Notes: a model not told the origin generated them from the letters alone. 51,827 nucleotides of DNA from Deltaproteobacteria bacterium (GCA_016190375.1 JACPQR010000225.1:1-51827); one strand, 5' to 3'. Shown: positions 35,870-44,996, counted from the first letter of the stretch. Program-made: numbers and translations.

Positions 35870-36493
35870 CTACCTCGCCCTCAACTTGACCAGCACGACC
35901 GCGGGCGACCCCGGTCCCACGAGGCGTTCCTCGGGGACATAGCCCTGCAGCCTCAGCCGGATCGTCCCCAGAGGACGGTCGGCGGGCGTGTCGTACACGA
36001 AGGGAGTCGTGCCTATGAGGTCCTCGCCGCGGAAGACGAGGGCCCCGTGCGGCTCGGAGTCGATGATTCGTTCCTCGCGCGGCTCGGTCGACCGGCTTGC
36101 TTCGGGAGCGCTCGAGCCGACCACGGGCAGGGCACGGGCCGTCAGCGGCTTGTCGGGCTCGGTCGGCCCGAGGGCCGCCGCGAAGCAGAGGGCAACGCCG
36201 GCGGTCAAGAGGACGAACGCCCCGATCGCGATTCCAGGGCGGCGCCACGGCCGTGACCCTGCCGCGCCGCGGACCCGCCTGCGCACATCCGGCCTCGACA
36301 GTCGCGCCAGCCACCGCCCGAGCTCGTCCATGAGGCGGGACAGGCTTCCTGATCGGACCTCGGTCATGAAGTGAGCCGTGTCGCGCATCAGCCGGGACGA
36401 CATGCTCCCCGAGCGGGTCTCGCCCAAGAACTCAGTCGCGTCGGGCTCGATCAGTAGGATCTGTGCCGAGCTGACTTCGCGGTAGTGCTGCAT
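35870..36493 (-). CDS. Membrane protein with C-terminal PEGA-like domain
   Basis: 207 residues from the ATG at 36493, which has GAGGGG 10 nt upstream; an earlier in-frame Met lacks this. The N-terminal 85 residues are polar and likely cytoplasmic (MQHYREVSSAQILLIEP). One membrane helix follows (GIAIGAFVLLTAGVALCFAAAL), then a Pro/Ser linker. The C-terminal 60 residues form a PEGA-like beta domain (DSEPHGALVFRGEDLIGTTPFVYDTP, TIRLRLQGYVPEERLV). In myxobacteria PEGA tails often follow Ser/Thr kinase domains; here no kinase is attached. The function is unknown. It is convergent with the TPR/HEAT gene. Confidence 0.8.
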   Translation of the reverse strand: MQHYREVSSAQILLIEPDATEFLGETRSGSMSSRLMRDTAHFMTEVRSGSLSRLMDELGRWLARLSRPDVRRRVRGAAGSRPWRRPGIAIGAFVLLTAGVALCFAAALGPTEPDKPLTARALPVVGSSAPEASRSTEPREERIIDSEPHGALVFRGEDLIGTTPFVYDTPADRPLGTIRLRLQGYVPEERLVGPGSPAVVLVKLRAR

Positions 36494-36562
36494 CGGCGGA
36501 CGACCCCTCACCCGAGCAAGAAGCAAGGCCGGGGCCAGGCCGGAGAGGCGTCGCCAGTGGTG

Positions 36563-36648
36563 GGAATCGGGGCTCGAAGGGGACTACAAGCCCCGATCCG
36601 GACTCCTGACCATGGTCAGCTGATGATGCTTGGGGTCCTGTGACCCCA
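36563..36648. repeat. Hairpin / CCATGG palindrome / hairpin element, second example
   Basis: This 86-bp element lies in the 157-bp gap between two minus-strand genes, directly downstream of the lipoprotein at 36651. It has a 9-bp stem ATCGGGGCT/AGCCCCGAT (36566-36574 / 36589-36597, extendable by two pairs past a bulge), a perfect 14-bp palindrome CTGACCATGGTCAG (36606-36619), and a 7-bp stem TGGGGTC/GACCCCA (36631-36637 / 36642-36648) with a CTGT loop. The order and size match the element at 21721-21805, although the primary sequence differs. The flanking stop contexts also match (GAGTAGGCTGG on the minus strand at both). Confidence 0.7.
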
Positions 36649-36650
36649 GC

Positions 36651-37208
36651 CTACTCGTTGATCCCTGGCATGCGCTCGTCGAACCTGATGGGGGGCCCGA
36701 GCGCCTCGCGCACCGCCTGATCGCCCTGGGGTGCCGGGCGCTTCGTCGGCGTCTTGTCGAAGATGCTGATCACGGTCTCGGTACCGGCCCGCCCGGACCT
36801 CAGGACGACGTCCACGCGCCGCCGAGGGTTGCCCGGAGGAAGCGGTCGGGCGCCGAGGATGTGGGTTCCCCGCTTCGCTCGTTCGATCCGACCGGTCTGC
36901 AACCGCTTGCGAAAGAACCTCTCGACCGCCTCGTAGGGGATCCCGCGAACCGAGACCGTCGCCACCTCGTCGTCCTCGGAGAGGACGCGGGCGACCTTCG
37001 GCACCGCCACTCCCAGGACCGGCCTTGGCGCGGGAGCGAGCTCGCCGGGTGACTCGTAGGGTGACGGCGGCCTCGAGGGAGGCGTCGGCGAGAGAGGACT
37101 CTTCTCGAGCGCCTCGCGTCGCCTGGCCTCGTTCCTCGCTGGCCGGTCGGGTCCGCAGGCCGCGGCCGCCAGTAGTGGCAAGAGGAGGAGGAGCGAGCGC
37201 TTGACCAC
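36651..37208 (-). CDS. Small lipoprotein at the end of the minor-pilin operon
   Basis: 185 residues from a GTG. The signal (KRSLLLLLPLLAAAAC) ends in a lipobox-like AAAC. A Pro-rich linker (SPLSPTPPSRPPSPYESPGEL) leads to a small basic mixed domain (EVATVSVRGIPYEAVERFFRKRLQTG, RRRVDVVLRSGRAGTETVISIFDK) with no family I can name. It starts 15 bp after the pilY1 stop and is probably co-transcribed with the minor pilins, so a role in pilus tip export or anchoring is possible. The gene ends in GAGTAG, followed by the hairpin-palindrome element. Confidence 0.75.
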   Translation of the reverse strand: MVKRSLLLLLPLLAAAACGPDRPARNEARRREALEKSPLSPTPPSRPPSPYESPGELAPAPRPVLGVAVPKVARVLSEDDEVATVSVRGIPYEAVERFFRKRLQTGRIERAKRGTHILGARPLPPGNPRRRVDVVLRSGRAGTETVISIFDKTPTKRPAPQGDQAVREALGPPIRFDERMPGINE

Positions 37209-37223
37209 GTCCCGACCGGAAGA

Positions 37224-40200
37224 CTACTCGATCAGGGCACCCCAGGAGTCAATCTTCGCGTAGCCCTCGCGAGTCGTCTGCCGGATCTCCACGACCCGAC
37301 CAGGGCCGACGCTCCTGTCGTTGCACCCGGGGCAGGCGTCGGCGTCGTTGTCCGGCAGGTGCGCCACGAGCTGGAAGTCGCCCGGAGTGATCGCCGAGAT
37401 CTGCTGCCTGGTGAAGCCCAGCGGATCGGTGACGTTGGCGCTCTCCACGCAGGTTGGGCGCCTCACGGCCTGAAGCCCGTACAGCACGGTCCCGGCATCC
37501 AGATCCTCGGCCCGGCCACCCTGGTCGGAGCCCGGCGCCTCGTTTCCATCGCTCGCGTCGCCGTTGACGTCGAGCCTGAGCTTCGCCAGGGGGCCGCTCA
37601 TCGGGTCACCCAGGTTGACCGGCCTCAGGTAGTCGACGCCCCAGATGCGCGCGTTGCCGAAGTTGCAGCGGTCCTTCGTCGCGTTGGGGGCGGGGATGAA
37701 CGACGTGAAGTAGGCGATCCCGTCCGTGACGCTGATGGCTCCCGTGAGCTTCTCCTCGTCGTCGGGCAGGACGAGCTGCCAGTTCAGGATCGCCGTGTAG
37801 TCGTCGTTGACGCCGTTGGCGTTGATCTCGGCCTGCTCCGTCAGCGAGACGACGCGGTTCTCGTCGTCCACGTCGGCCGACAGGTTGTCCGGATCACCGC
37901 TGCCGTACATGACGATCACCCGCTCCAGCGTGTCCGTGCTCAGCGCCGGCTGCTCCGCAGCAGGCTGGTGCTTCTGCCCGCTGTTGTCGTCGTTGAAGAG
38001 GTCGTGCATCAAGGAGACCGTCCACTGGTTGGGATCGGGGTTGTCGGTCTGGACGCGCCAGAGGCCGCCGTCGGCGTCGCCGACGAACGCACGCTCCATC
38101 GTCGTGTCGAAGCCGTTGAGGAAGATGGCCGGCGTCCCGATCACCGGCGAGTCGAAGGGGTTGTTCGCGCTCGCGGGGCCACTGTAGGTCGACGGGCCCC
38201 AGCTCCGGATCACGTTCCCGGTCATGAGGTCGATGATGAAGAGCGATCGTCCACGCGGGTTCCAGCACCTGACCCGCTGGCTCTGCAGGGTCCCGTGGTC
38301 CGCCGTGTAGGTGTTCGTCTGGCGCCTGCAACCGGCGTTGCTGCTCAGCGTCCCGGCTCCGCCCACGAGCACCGCCACCGCGCGCTCGGCGGGTGCAGCC
38401 TCGCCGCCGAGCTGGACGAAGACCTTCGCGATCTGAGCGCCACCGTAGGACTGCCCCAGGTTCGGGTCGACGAACTGCCAGAGCATCTCGGGCTCGTCGA
38501 ACGCCCCGGCTCGGTCGGGATCCAGGAGGGAGTCGGTCAGGTCGAGCGCCACGTAGGCCTCCGCGCCCTGACGCATCCCGTACACCGCCACCGTGCGCCA
38601 GTCCGTGCCCTGCGGAGTCGAGCCTTGCCTGAACACGGGCAGGACGTCGGCCACGGCGATCGTCCCGTCGACGTAGAACTGGTGAGAGGCCGGCATCTGG
38701 GTCTCCAGCGTCTGCAAGTGGTAGGGCGCGACGAAGCCCCACAGCTCCTTGCCGGGTACGACTCCCGTCCCGTCATCCACCGCGGCGGCGTCGAAGGCGT
38801 GCAGGATCCCGTCGTTGGACCCGACGAGGACGACCGGACGGCGCTTTGCGTGCAACGTCTGGAACGCAGTGTACGAGGGACTTCCGAAGCGAGGCGTCGG
38901 GGGATCGATCACGACGGGCGCGGAGTGGTAGATGTCTCCGAGCCGCCGGCCCACGCGCCTCTGGGCCATCGAGTTGGTCGGATCGATGTCGAGCGACGGG
39001 TCCGCGTGGACGAAGGCCAGGATGCTCCTGCGCCGCGCCTCCGTGGGCACTCCGAGCTCCGCGGCCGTGACACTGGCCGCGGCGAACGGCTCGGTGATGC
39101 CGTTCGCCGAGCGCAGGAACGACCGCTGGGCTCCGGGTCCGGCCGCCGGCTGGAAGGTGTACAGGCGCCGGGGGGTGGCCCGCTGGTTGAGGATGTCGCC
39201 GAACGAATCGGTGTCCGCGTCGTACCCGACCTCCTCGAGGTTCGCGTCGTTGCAGAGGAACCGCGAGCGGACGAGGTGCCCCTGCCACGGGTACCCGTTC
39301 GAGACCGTGAAGAACGCATCGAACTGGTTCTGCTCGCCCCCACCGGTACCGCTCGTGGCGCCGGAGAAGGACGGAAGCGTGCGGCTCGTCGACTGCGCCC
39401 CGATCGCGTCGAAGATCTGGGAGAAGGCGCTCGCGACGGCCTGGCGGCAGACCTCGGGCTGCCCCGGGTCGCAATCGACGAAGAGGGCGCCCATGTGGAA
39501 GACGCCGGACGCCGGGTCGATGGTCCTCGGGCAGGTGGGAGGCGTCGCCAACAGGTCCAGGTCGCTCGGGCAGGCATCCGCCGTGTCGCCCTGGACCGCG
39601 ATGTCCCACAGCGCCCGGCGGTTCGCCAGGTTCTCGTCGTCCGTCGAGCCGTCCCCGTTGATGTCGGAGAGCTCGAGCGCGTAGCCGATCACGAAGACCG
39701 GGATCCCCTCGGCCGCCAGGTCCGCGGCCTGCTCCGGCGCCGTGTCGTAGGGGCAGGTGCAGCCGAAGGTCGCGCCGTCGCCGGCGTACTGCTCGCAGAA
39801 GGGCCGGGCGTCGAGGTTCGCGATTCCGTCGGTGAAGACCACGGCGTACTTCTTCCGGCAGTTCCCGTACAGGTCCCGGCCCTTGCCGGCCCCGCCGGGC
39901 AGGTGGGCGCCGTCTCCGTCGTCGCCGTCGTTCGGGGGATCGGGAGCCGCGGGATCCTTGGGCAGGACGTCCTTGTTGTTCAGGAAGTAGAAGTGCATGT
40001 CGTCGAGGAGCGACGCGAGCGGCGTCGCGCCGAAGGGCCTGAGCGCGAGGAGCTCCTGCTGGATCCTCGCGTTGACGGCGTCGATGCTGGCCTGGTCGTC
40101 CTCGTCGCCCGCGGACACGAGACCGCCGTCGGTCACGCCCGCGGTCTTGTTGCGCGCGCCCGCGTCCCAGATGAAGGCGTTCGCCCCGTGCCAGCCGGTG

Positions 40201-40742
40201 CAGTCCTCGTCGCCGTCGCCGTCGAGATCCGGGAAGCAGTCGAACACGTGGTTGTGGCCATAGCTCCACATGCCCTGCTGGCCGGCGGTCCACGACTGCA
40301 TGGGCTCGGGGTAGTTCGGGCCGCCCGCCCAGCTATCGAAGGTCATCAGCGCGAACTTGATCCGCTCGCTATAGTTGTCGAGGACGCCGTTCTGGAGCTG
40401 ACCGGCCAGGGTCGCCGCAGAGATGGCGTAGTGGTCGAGGAAGTAGTTGTAGTCGATCGAGTTGGGCGGCAGCGTCGACCGATCGACCACCGTGCAGTCG
40501 AAGCTGGGGAACGAGCCGGTCATCGCCGCCATCGCGATGTTGTAGCGGTTCGCCTCGTCGAGCCCCGGCCCGAGGTTGCAGTTGGGCAGGTCGTCGTTCG
40601 CGAGGTACTCCATCGACCCGGAGCTGTCCATGCCGAGCAGCACCACGGGCCGGGGCAGGCTGGTGTCGTCCTGCGCCCGGGCGCTCGCTCCGAACGCCAT
40701 CAGCCCGAGGAGGAACGGAAGCTCGATGGATCTTCGTCTCAT
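37224..40742 (-). CDS. pilY1: Type IV pilus tip-associated adhesin PilY1 (PilC/PilY family)
   Basis: 1172 residues from the ATG at 40742 (GAGGGG upstream). A signal peptide (IELPFLLGLMAFGASARA) leads to an N-terminal VWA domain with MIDAS DSSGS (Asp39, Ser41, Ser43) after PVVLLGM. Insertions rich in Asp and Cys follow (CFPDLDGDGDEDC). The C-terminal half is the PilY1/Neisseria PilC beta-propeller, with VVLVGSNDGILHAFDA, KELWGFVAPYHLQTL, VYVALDLTD-like strands and SLFIIDLMTGNVIRSWG. It acts outside the cell at the pilus tip in adhesion, mechanosensing and priming of pilus assembly. The minor pilin genes directly upstream confirm the assignment. Confidence 0.94.
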   Translation of the reverse strand: MRRRSIELPFLLGLMAFGASARAQDDTSLPRPVVLLGMDSSGSMEYLANDDLPNCNLGPGLDEANRYNIAMAAMTGSFPSFDCTVVDRSTLPPNSIDYNYFLDHYAISAATLAGQLQNGVLDNYSERIKFALMTFDSWAGGPNYPEPMQSWTAGQQGMWSYGHNHVFDCFPDLDGDGDEDCTGWHGANAFIWDAGARNKTAGVTDGGLVSAGDEDDQASIDAVNARIQQELLALRPFGATPLASLLDDMHFYFLNNKDVLPKDPAAPDPPNDGDDGDGAHLPGGAGKGRDLYGNCRKKYAVVFTDGIANLDARPFCEQYAGDGATFGCTCPYDTAPEQAADLAAEGIPVFVIGYALELSDINGDGSTDDENLANRRALWDIAVQGDTADACPSDLDLLATPPTCPRTIDPASGVFHMGALFVDCDPGQPEVCRQAVASAFSQIFDAIGAQSTSRTLPSFSGATSGTGGGEQNQFDAFFTVSNGYPWQGHLVRSRFLCNDANLEEVGYDADTDSFGDILNQRATPRRLYTFQPAAGPGAQRSFLRSANGITEPFAAASVTAAELGVPTEARRRSILAFVHADPSLDIDPTNSMAQRRVGRRLGDIYHSAPVVIDPPTPRFGSPSYTAFQTLHAKRRPVVLVGSNDGILHAFDAAAVDDGTGVVPGKELWGFVAPYHLQTLETQMPASHQFYVDGTIAVADVLPVFRQGSTPQGTDWRTVAVYGMRQGAEAYVALDLTDSLLDPDRAGAFDEPEMLWQFVDPNLGQSYGGAQIAKVFVQLGGEAAPAERAVAVLVGGAGTLSSNAGCRRQTNTYTADHGTLQSQRVRCWNPRGRSLFIIDLMTGNVIRSWGPSTYSGPASANNPFDSPVIGTPAIFLNGFDTTMERAFVGDADGGLWRVQTDNPDPNQWTVSLMHDLFNDDNSGQKHQPAAEQPALSTDTLERVIVMYGSGDPDNLSADVDDENRVVSLTEQAEINANGVNDDYTAILNWQLVLPDDEEKLTGAISVTDGIAYFTSFIPAPNATKDRCNFGNARIWGVDYLRPVNLGDPMSGPLAKLRLDVNGDASDGNEAPGSDQGGRAEDLDAGTVLYGLQAVRRPTCVESANVTDPLGFTRQQISAITPGDFQLVAHLPDNDADACPGCNDRSVGPGRVVEIRQTTREGYAKIDSWGALIE

Positions 40743-40750
40743 GGCGCCCC

Positions 40751-41338
40751 TCACTGCCCGTTGACGCGGATGAACGCTCTCATCCGCTGCGTCGTGACCG
40801 TCCGGTTGTTCAGCCCCTGGGTCGCGTCCGCCCGGCCGACGGTCGAGCCGTCCACCGTCATCCGGAAGCGGCACTCGACCGGACGGAACTGCGGGTCGTT
40901 GATCTGCTCTCCGGCCACCTCGACCGGACGCTCGATGATGTCGTCGAAGGTGATCGAGGCGTACGGCCAGACCGGCGTGTACCCGAACGCGCCGACGTTG
41001 GGCGCGACGACGTCGCTCCCGGTGCCCGTCCCCATGGTGTCGACCCGGACGAAGTCCGTCAGAAACAGCCGGCTCGACTGGGTCTCGGCGCAGGCCGGGC
41101 CGCCATTCATGTGGGGGACGTACATCTGCGATATCTCGCGTCCGAAGCGGCCCGTCAGATCGCTGACGTACTCTGCCTGCGACGCGCCACGCACGTTGGC
41201 CGACGTCCGCACCTCCGACGAGGTCGAGAACGCTGCGACGATCCCGATGGCCGTGGCGCTGGTCAAGACGAGCAGCGTGACGAGCATCGCGGCGCCCTGT
41301 TGATCTCTACTGCTGGCTCTGACGCTGGTCACATGCAT
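40751..41338 (-). CDS. pilX: PilX-like minor pilin
   Basis: 195 residues. The N-terminus RDQQGAAMLVTLLVLTSATAIGIVAAF is a prepilin-like leader with Gly before a hydrophobic helix, but the usual Phe-Thr-Leu-x-Glu is absent; the PilX/GspK class often lacks it. The remainder is a globular domain with two Cys and no recognised motif. The start overlaps the PilW-like stop by 10 bp, and 8 bp separate it from pilY1. In other bacteria PilX, PilV, PilW and FimU/FimT form the priming complex that carries PilY1 at the pilus tip. Confidence 0.85.
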   Translation of the reverse strand: MHVTSVRASSRDQQGAAMLVTLLVLTSATAIGIVAAFSTSSEVRTSANVRGASQAEYVSDLTGRFGREISQMYVPHMNGGPACAETQSSRLFLTDFVRVDTMGTGTGSDVVAPNVGAFGYTPVWPYASITFDDIIERPVEVAGEQINDPQFRPVECRFRMTVDGSTVGRADATQGLNNRTVTTQRMRAFIRVNGQ

Positions 41339-42555
41339 GGAGCACCCGCCGACGTGGGAGACTGGATGTTGGCAGCCGCGAAGTTCGGCAGCTCCACCCG
41401 GGTCGAGATCGTCCGGACCCTGCAGGCCGCGGTGGTCGTTCCGACGGGCCTGAGCTTGAAGCGCACGAGAGGCAGCCCGGGATTGGCGACCCACGGGAAG
41501 CTCGGATCCTCGTTTCGCGTCCTCACCGAGAGACGGAAGAGGACGGCGCGGACGCGGCCCGCGAGCGACCCGGCCCCGCCCACGGCCCATGCCGCCGAGC
41601 TCGCGAACGAGCACTGCTGGACGACCGGAGGGTTCACGGTGCCCGGGACCGCGGGCGTCGCGGCCGTGTCGACGTCGAACGAGACGTCGAAGTCCACGGC
41701 GTACTCGGCGACGATCCTCTCCGTGCCCGCGATCTCGACGAGCGCGGGCGTCAGATCGACCCGGATGAGATCGGTCTTGTCGGGCTCGCCTCCTGCCCGG
41801 CAGGTCGCGGGGAACAGAGCGCAGACGTTGCGGACATGGTAGCGGGCGAACGTCGCCGTCGAGACCTCGCACCGCCAGCCGATCCCTGCAGGCTGGTAGG
41901 GCCCGACGGCGTTGAGCATGCCGTAGGGCACCTGCACCGTACTGCCCGTCCAGGTCGCGGGTCCGGTGATCGCCTGGAAGACGGCGGACTGACCGGGGCA
42001 CTGGATCCTGAGGACGCGATTCGCGTTGAAGGAGTCGGCGATGACCGCGGCGATGTTGCCCGCGATGACGGCCGCGCCGAACCGCTGCTGGAAGGACTGG
42101 GTCGTGTTGTCCAGCTCGAGCATGCCGGCGCCGAGCGACGTCGTGAAGTACGAGTCCCCGTCGTCGAACGCGCCGAAGATCGTCAGCTCGTCCGGTCGCG
42201 CCACGATGTTGGTCCCGGGCTCGGGAATCGCGGCGGCCGCCACGGGATCCTGGTTCAGGAGCTGGACCCCTCGCAGCGGAGGGTTCGGGCAGTCGAGCGA
42301 GCCCGGCGGGCAGACGTCGGGGTCGACATCGCTGTTCGGCGTCGCGAGGTAGCCCGCCCGGCCGATCTCCGCACGCAGCCGCTCGACCGCAGAGCGCAGG
42401 GCGAGCTGCGACGCGGCGATGCGTTGCTGCTCGTAGAAGATCTGGCTCGTGCCGGACGTGAGCGTGTACAGGGTCAAGCTGATGATCGCCCCCAGCCCGA
42501 GGGCGACCACTAGCTCGATCAAGGTGAAACCGGCTTCGTGATCGTGTCGTCTCAT
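41329..42555 (-). CDS. pilW: PilW-like minor pilin
   Basis: 408 residues. The prepilin peptidase motif G|FTLIELVVALGLGAIISLTLY follows the short basic leader MRRHDHEA. A long globular domain with several Cys follows (CPPGSLDCP, CRAGGEPDKTD, VVQQC), larger than average for PilW. The start shares a base with the pilV stop (TGATG) and the gene overlaps pilX by 10 bp. It is an inner-membrane precursor that is exported and assembled at the pilus tip. GspJ is the type II homologue, but the pilY1 context favours PilW. Confidence 0.88.
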   Translation of the reverse strand: MRRHDHEAGFTLIELVVALGLGAIISLTLYTLTSGTSQIFYEQQRIAASQLALRSAVERLRAEIGRAGYLATPNSDVDPDVCPPGSLDCPNPPLRGVQLLNQDPVAAAAIPEPGTNIVARPDELTIFGAFDDGDSYFTTSLGAGMLELDNTTQSFQQRFGAAVIAGNIAAVIADSFNANRVLRIQCPGQSAVFQAITGPATWTGSTVQVPYGMLNAVGPYQPAGIGWRCEVSTATFARYHVRNVCALFPATCRAGGEPDKTDLIRVDLTPALVEIAGTERIVAEYAVDFDVSFDVDTAATPAVPGTVNPPVVQQCSFASSAAWAVGGAGSLAGRVRAVLFRLSVRTRNEDPSFPWVANPGLPLVRFKLRPVGTTTAACRVRTISTRVELPNFAAANIQSPTSAGAPCM

Positions 42556-43133
42556 CAGGATTGGTCGTGGGGTGTGACGAGGGTGGTCAGGTACACCCAG
42601 TGGAAGCGGATCAGGTTCGGCGTCATGAGCGCTTCCTGACCCGCGCCGCAGTTCGGGTAGACGGCAGCGTTGTGGAATCCGCCCTTGAACCACCAGACCC
42701 GGACGGTCACCTCGATGCCGGGGGCCTGCGGGACCCCTACAGCGGCCGGCGTCGGAGTCTGGAAGCGCGCATGGGCGCAGAAGTCGCCATTGGCCGCGAA
42801 CCTGCCGTCGCGGGTCATCGGGAGTATGCCCACCGCCGGAGCCGGTTGCGCCAGCGTCACCCAGTTTCCCGTGGGCGGATTCTGGCCGGCGAGGTACTGC
42901 GTGTCGTTCTGGTCGTTGGCCGGAGTCGGGCCCGGAAAGTTCCACTGCACCGCGTCCGTCTTGATGAGCTCGATCCACCAGCGCGCGACGTTCGTGGCCG
43001 CCGTGATGTCCTGCGCGTCGCTGTTTCCGCGGATCGCCACCGACTGAAGGGCGAAGATGCCGGCGGCTCCGATCGCGAGGACCGTCAGCGCCATCATCAC
43101 CTCGATCAGGGTGTAGCCGCTCTGGCGTTTCAT
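42555..43133 (-). CDS. pilV: PilV-like minor pilin
   Basis: 192 residues. The leader MKRQSG precedes YTLIEVMMALTVLAIGAAGIFALQ, a classic type IV prepilin cleavage site and N-terminal helix with Glu at +5. The domain is typical of PilV/GspI (length and ARWWIELIKTD after the helix), extended by a C-terminal region with a Cys pair (DFCAH, YPNCGAG). It is coupled by TGATG overlaps at both ends, to fimT upstream and pilW downstream. Confidence 0.88.
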   Translation of the reverse strand: MKRQSGYTLIEVMMALTVLAIGAAGIFALQSVAIRGNSDAQDITAATNVARWWIELIKTDAVQWNFPGPTPANDQNDTQYLAGQNPPTGNWVTLAQPAPAVGILPMTRDGRFAANGDFCAHARFQTPTPAAVGVPQAPGIEVTVRVWWFKGGFHNAAVYPNCGAGQEALMTPNLIRFHWVYLTTLVTPHDQS

Positions 43134-43732
43134 CAGTTCCCCAGCCTCGGCATCCCGCTTCCCAGGGGCACGACCACGTCGCGCGTGATCGCGTTCTGGG
43201 TCCTGCGCACGCCGATCGTCAGCGCGCCGCCCGGAGCCGCGCCCTGCGCGTCGCTGAACGGTCCGGCCGCGCCGTTTGCCGAGTAGTAGACCCGTCCGAG
43301 CGGCGTGTAGCAGACCCCCGGCGTGCCCGCGCCGCCGTTGAAGATCACGTTGATCCCGAACGCGTTCCACTCCTCGTCGGCAGCCAGGTCGTCGAAGTTG
43401 AGCACCGTGTTGAGGGGAATCTGCTGGAGGCCCGCCAGCGCCACCCAGTTGACCGATGAGCAGCCTACGACCACGCCCGGCGTCTGCGGCGCTTGCAGGA
43501 TCCAGAACTCTCCGCTCGGCGCGGCGGTGGCCAGGACCAGCGTCGGAGCGCCGGACTGGATCGCCCTGCTCCTCGCGGTCCGGAACACGTCCAGGACCGA
43601 GAGCGATGCGTTGCTCTGGGTCTGTTCGGCCATCGCCGTGCTGATGCTCGGCATCGCCAGGGCCATCGAGATTCCGATGAGCAGGACCACCAGCATCAGC
43701 TCGAGCAGGGTGTAACCGCGGTCACGGTTCAT
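43133..43732 (-). CDS. FimT/FimU (GspH-type) minor pilin, first gene of operon
   Basis: 199 residues. The leader MNRDRG precedes YTLLELMLVVLLIGISMALAMPS, a prepilin motif with Glu at +5, followed by a GspH/FimT domain (NASLSVLDVFRTARSRAIQSGAPTLVL ... TPLGRVYYSANGAAG). It is the first gene of the minor pilin operon. No strong ribosome site is seen before the ATG. The 229-bp divergent gap upstream (43733-43961) holds a TATAGT-like box on the minus strand near 43792-43797 but no convincing -35. Confidence 0.87.
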   Translation of the reverse strand: MNRDRGYTLLELMLVVLLIGISMALAMPSISTAMAEQTQSNASLSVLDVFRTARSRAIQSGAPTLVLATAAPSGEFWILQAPQTPGVVVGCSSVNWVALAGLQQIPLNTVLNFDDLAADEEWNAFGINVIFNGGAGTPGVCYTPLGRVYYSANGAAGPFSDAQGAAPGGALTIGVRRTQNAITRDVVVPLGSGMPRLGN

Positions 43733-43961
43733 GAGCGGCGGACCGAAACTGCAAGCAACATGCCCCCTCGCGAGCGCCGTTAAGTGAGCGTGACTATACG
43801 TGATTCTCAGAGCTGGCGGGGCTCCCGCCTCGCAACGAGTGCACAGCTACGCAAGCATTTCGGGCCGAGCCGGCGCCGCCGTGGCAGCGGAGCGTCGAGA
43901 TCCCGGCGTGATTCCTTGGGGTTTGATTTGCGCGGTGCCCGACGCTAATACGAGCTCCTCG

Positions 43962-44996
43962 ATGGACTCGGCCTGTCACGCGATTTCCGGTGTGTTCATA
44001 GTGGCGGCAATCTTCGGCTGCAACTCGGGGACCGGAGGGTCGCGCCCGACGCCGCGGCGGGAGACGGCGCGAGCAGCCGCCCGCGACGGAGGGACCGGCG
44101 GTGCCGACCAGGGTCTCGCGGGGCCGGCCGCGCTCCTTCCTCGGCCCGAGGTCGGCGGCTTTCGCATGTCGGCCGAGGGACCGCGGACCTTCGAGGCCCA
44201 GAATCTCCACGAGTACATGAACGGACAGGCGGACTCGTACCTCGAGTACGCCTTCGTCATGCTCGCGGTCGCCGACTACCGGTCGGGCTCGAGGTCCGTG
44301 CAGGTGGAGATCTTCGACATGGGATCGAAGCCCGGGGCGTTCGGGCGGTTCAGCCGCATGGCTCTCGAGGGGGGCGACCCGGCGACCCTGGCCGAGCGCT
44401 TCGTCGAGCTCGGTGGCGGCGGGACCGCGAGCGGGACGGACCTCGCCTTCTGGAAGGACCGGTACCTGGTGAAGCTCACGTACCTCGACGAGAGCCCGGA
44501 CGCGACGGAGGAATCGTTGCGATCCGCCGGACGGGCGGTCCTCGGGCCGATCGCGCGCACGATCGAATCGGGGATCTCCGGCGACGTGGCGCCGCTGCCC
44601 GAGCTCTCGCGCTTGCCGGCCCGAGGTCTCGTCGCCCACAGCGAGGTTCGCTACGGGCGCGCCCTGCTCGGCGTCGATGCCCTGGGCCCCGGGATCGCGG
44701 CCGAGTACTCGATCGACGCCAAGAGGATGCGGCTCGCGTTCGCCGAGCGGTCGACGGCGGCCGAGGCGACGAGCGCGTACGAGGCGTTGACCAGGCCGCT
44801 CGCGGGGACGACGCCGCTTGCGAACCTCGGCGATGCCGCGGCCCTTGGCGCCGACCCCGACAGGGGAGAGATCGTCGTGGCGCGAAGGGGCACGCTCGTG
44901 GTCGCCGTGACCAACAGCGACACGCCGGGCGCCCCGGCTGCCGACCCCGAGGCCAAGACCGCGCTAGCACGGACGTTCTTCGGGGACACGCACTAG
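43962..44996 (+). CDS. DUF6599-type lipoprotein of redox cluster
   Basis: 344 residues from the ATG at 43962 (MDSACHAISGVFIVAAIFGC), whose lipobox is IFGC; the frame is open further upstream without a better start. After a low-complexity linker the conserved core reads FEAQNLHEYMNGQADSYLEYAFVMLAVADY, the hallmark I associate with DUF6599. The rest is a repeat of two related beta-rich halves (FWKDRYLVKLTYLDESP, GEIVVARRGTLVVAVTN). DUF6599 proteins often sit next to DUF362 and NapH-like ferredoxin genes, as here (160 bp upstream of the DUF362 gene). It is periplasmic or outer-membrane and of unknown biochemical role. Confidence 0.8.
   Translation: MDSACHAISGVFIVAAIFGCNSGTGGSRPTPRRETARAAARDGGTGGADQGLAGPAALLPRPEVGGFRMSAEGPRTFEAQNLHEYMNGQADSYLEYAFVMLAVADYRSGSRSVQVEIFDMGSKPGAFGRFSRMALEGGDPATLAERFVELGGGGTASGTDLAFWKDRYLVKLTYLDESPDATEESLRSAGRAVLGPIARTIESGISGDVAPLPELSRLPARGLVAHSEVRYGRALLGVDALGPGIAAEYSIDAKRMRLAFAERSTAAEATSAYEALTRPLAGTTPLANLGDAAALGADPDRGEIVVARRGTLVVAVTNSDTPGAPAADPEAKTALARTFFGDTH

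Noticed and set aside
37359..41303. A very long open frame on the plus strand opposite pilY1
   Set aside because: Stop codons are rare in antisense frames of GC-rich genes. The translation is low-complexity (Arg/Val/Asp-rich) with no domain, whereas the minus strand encodes a full PilY1.
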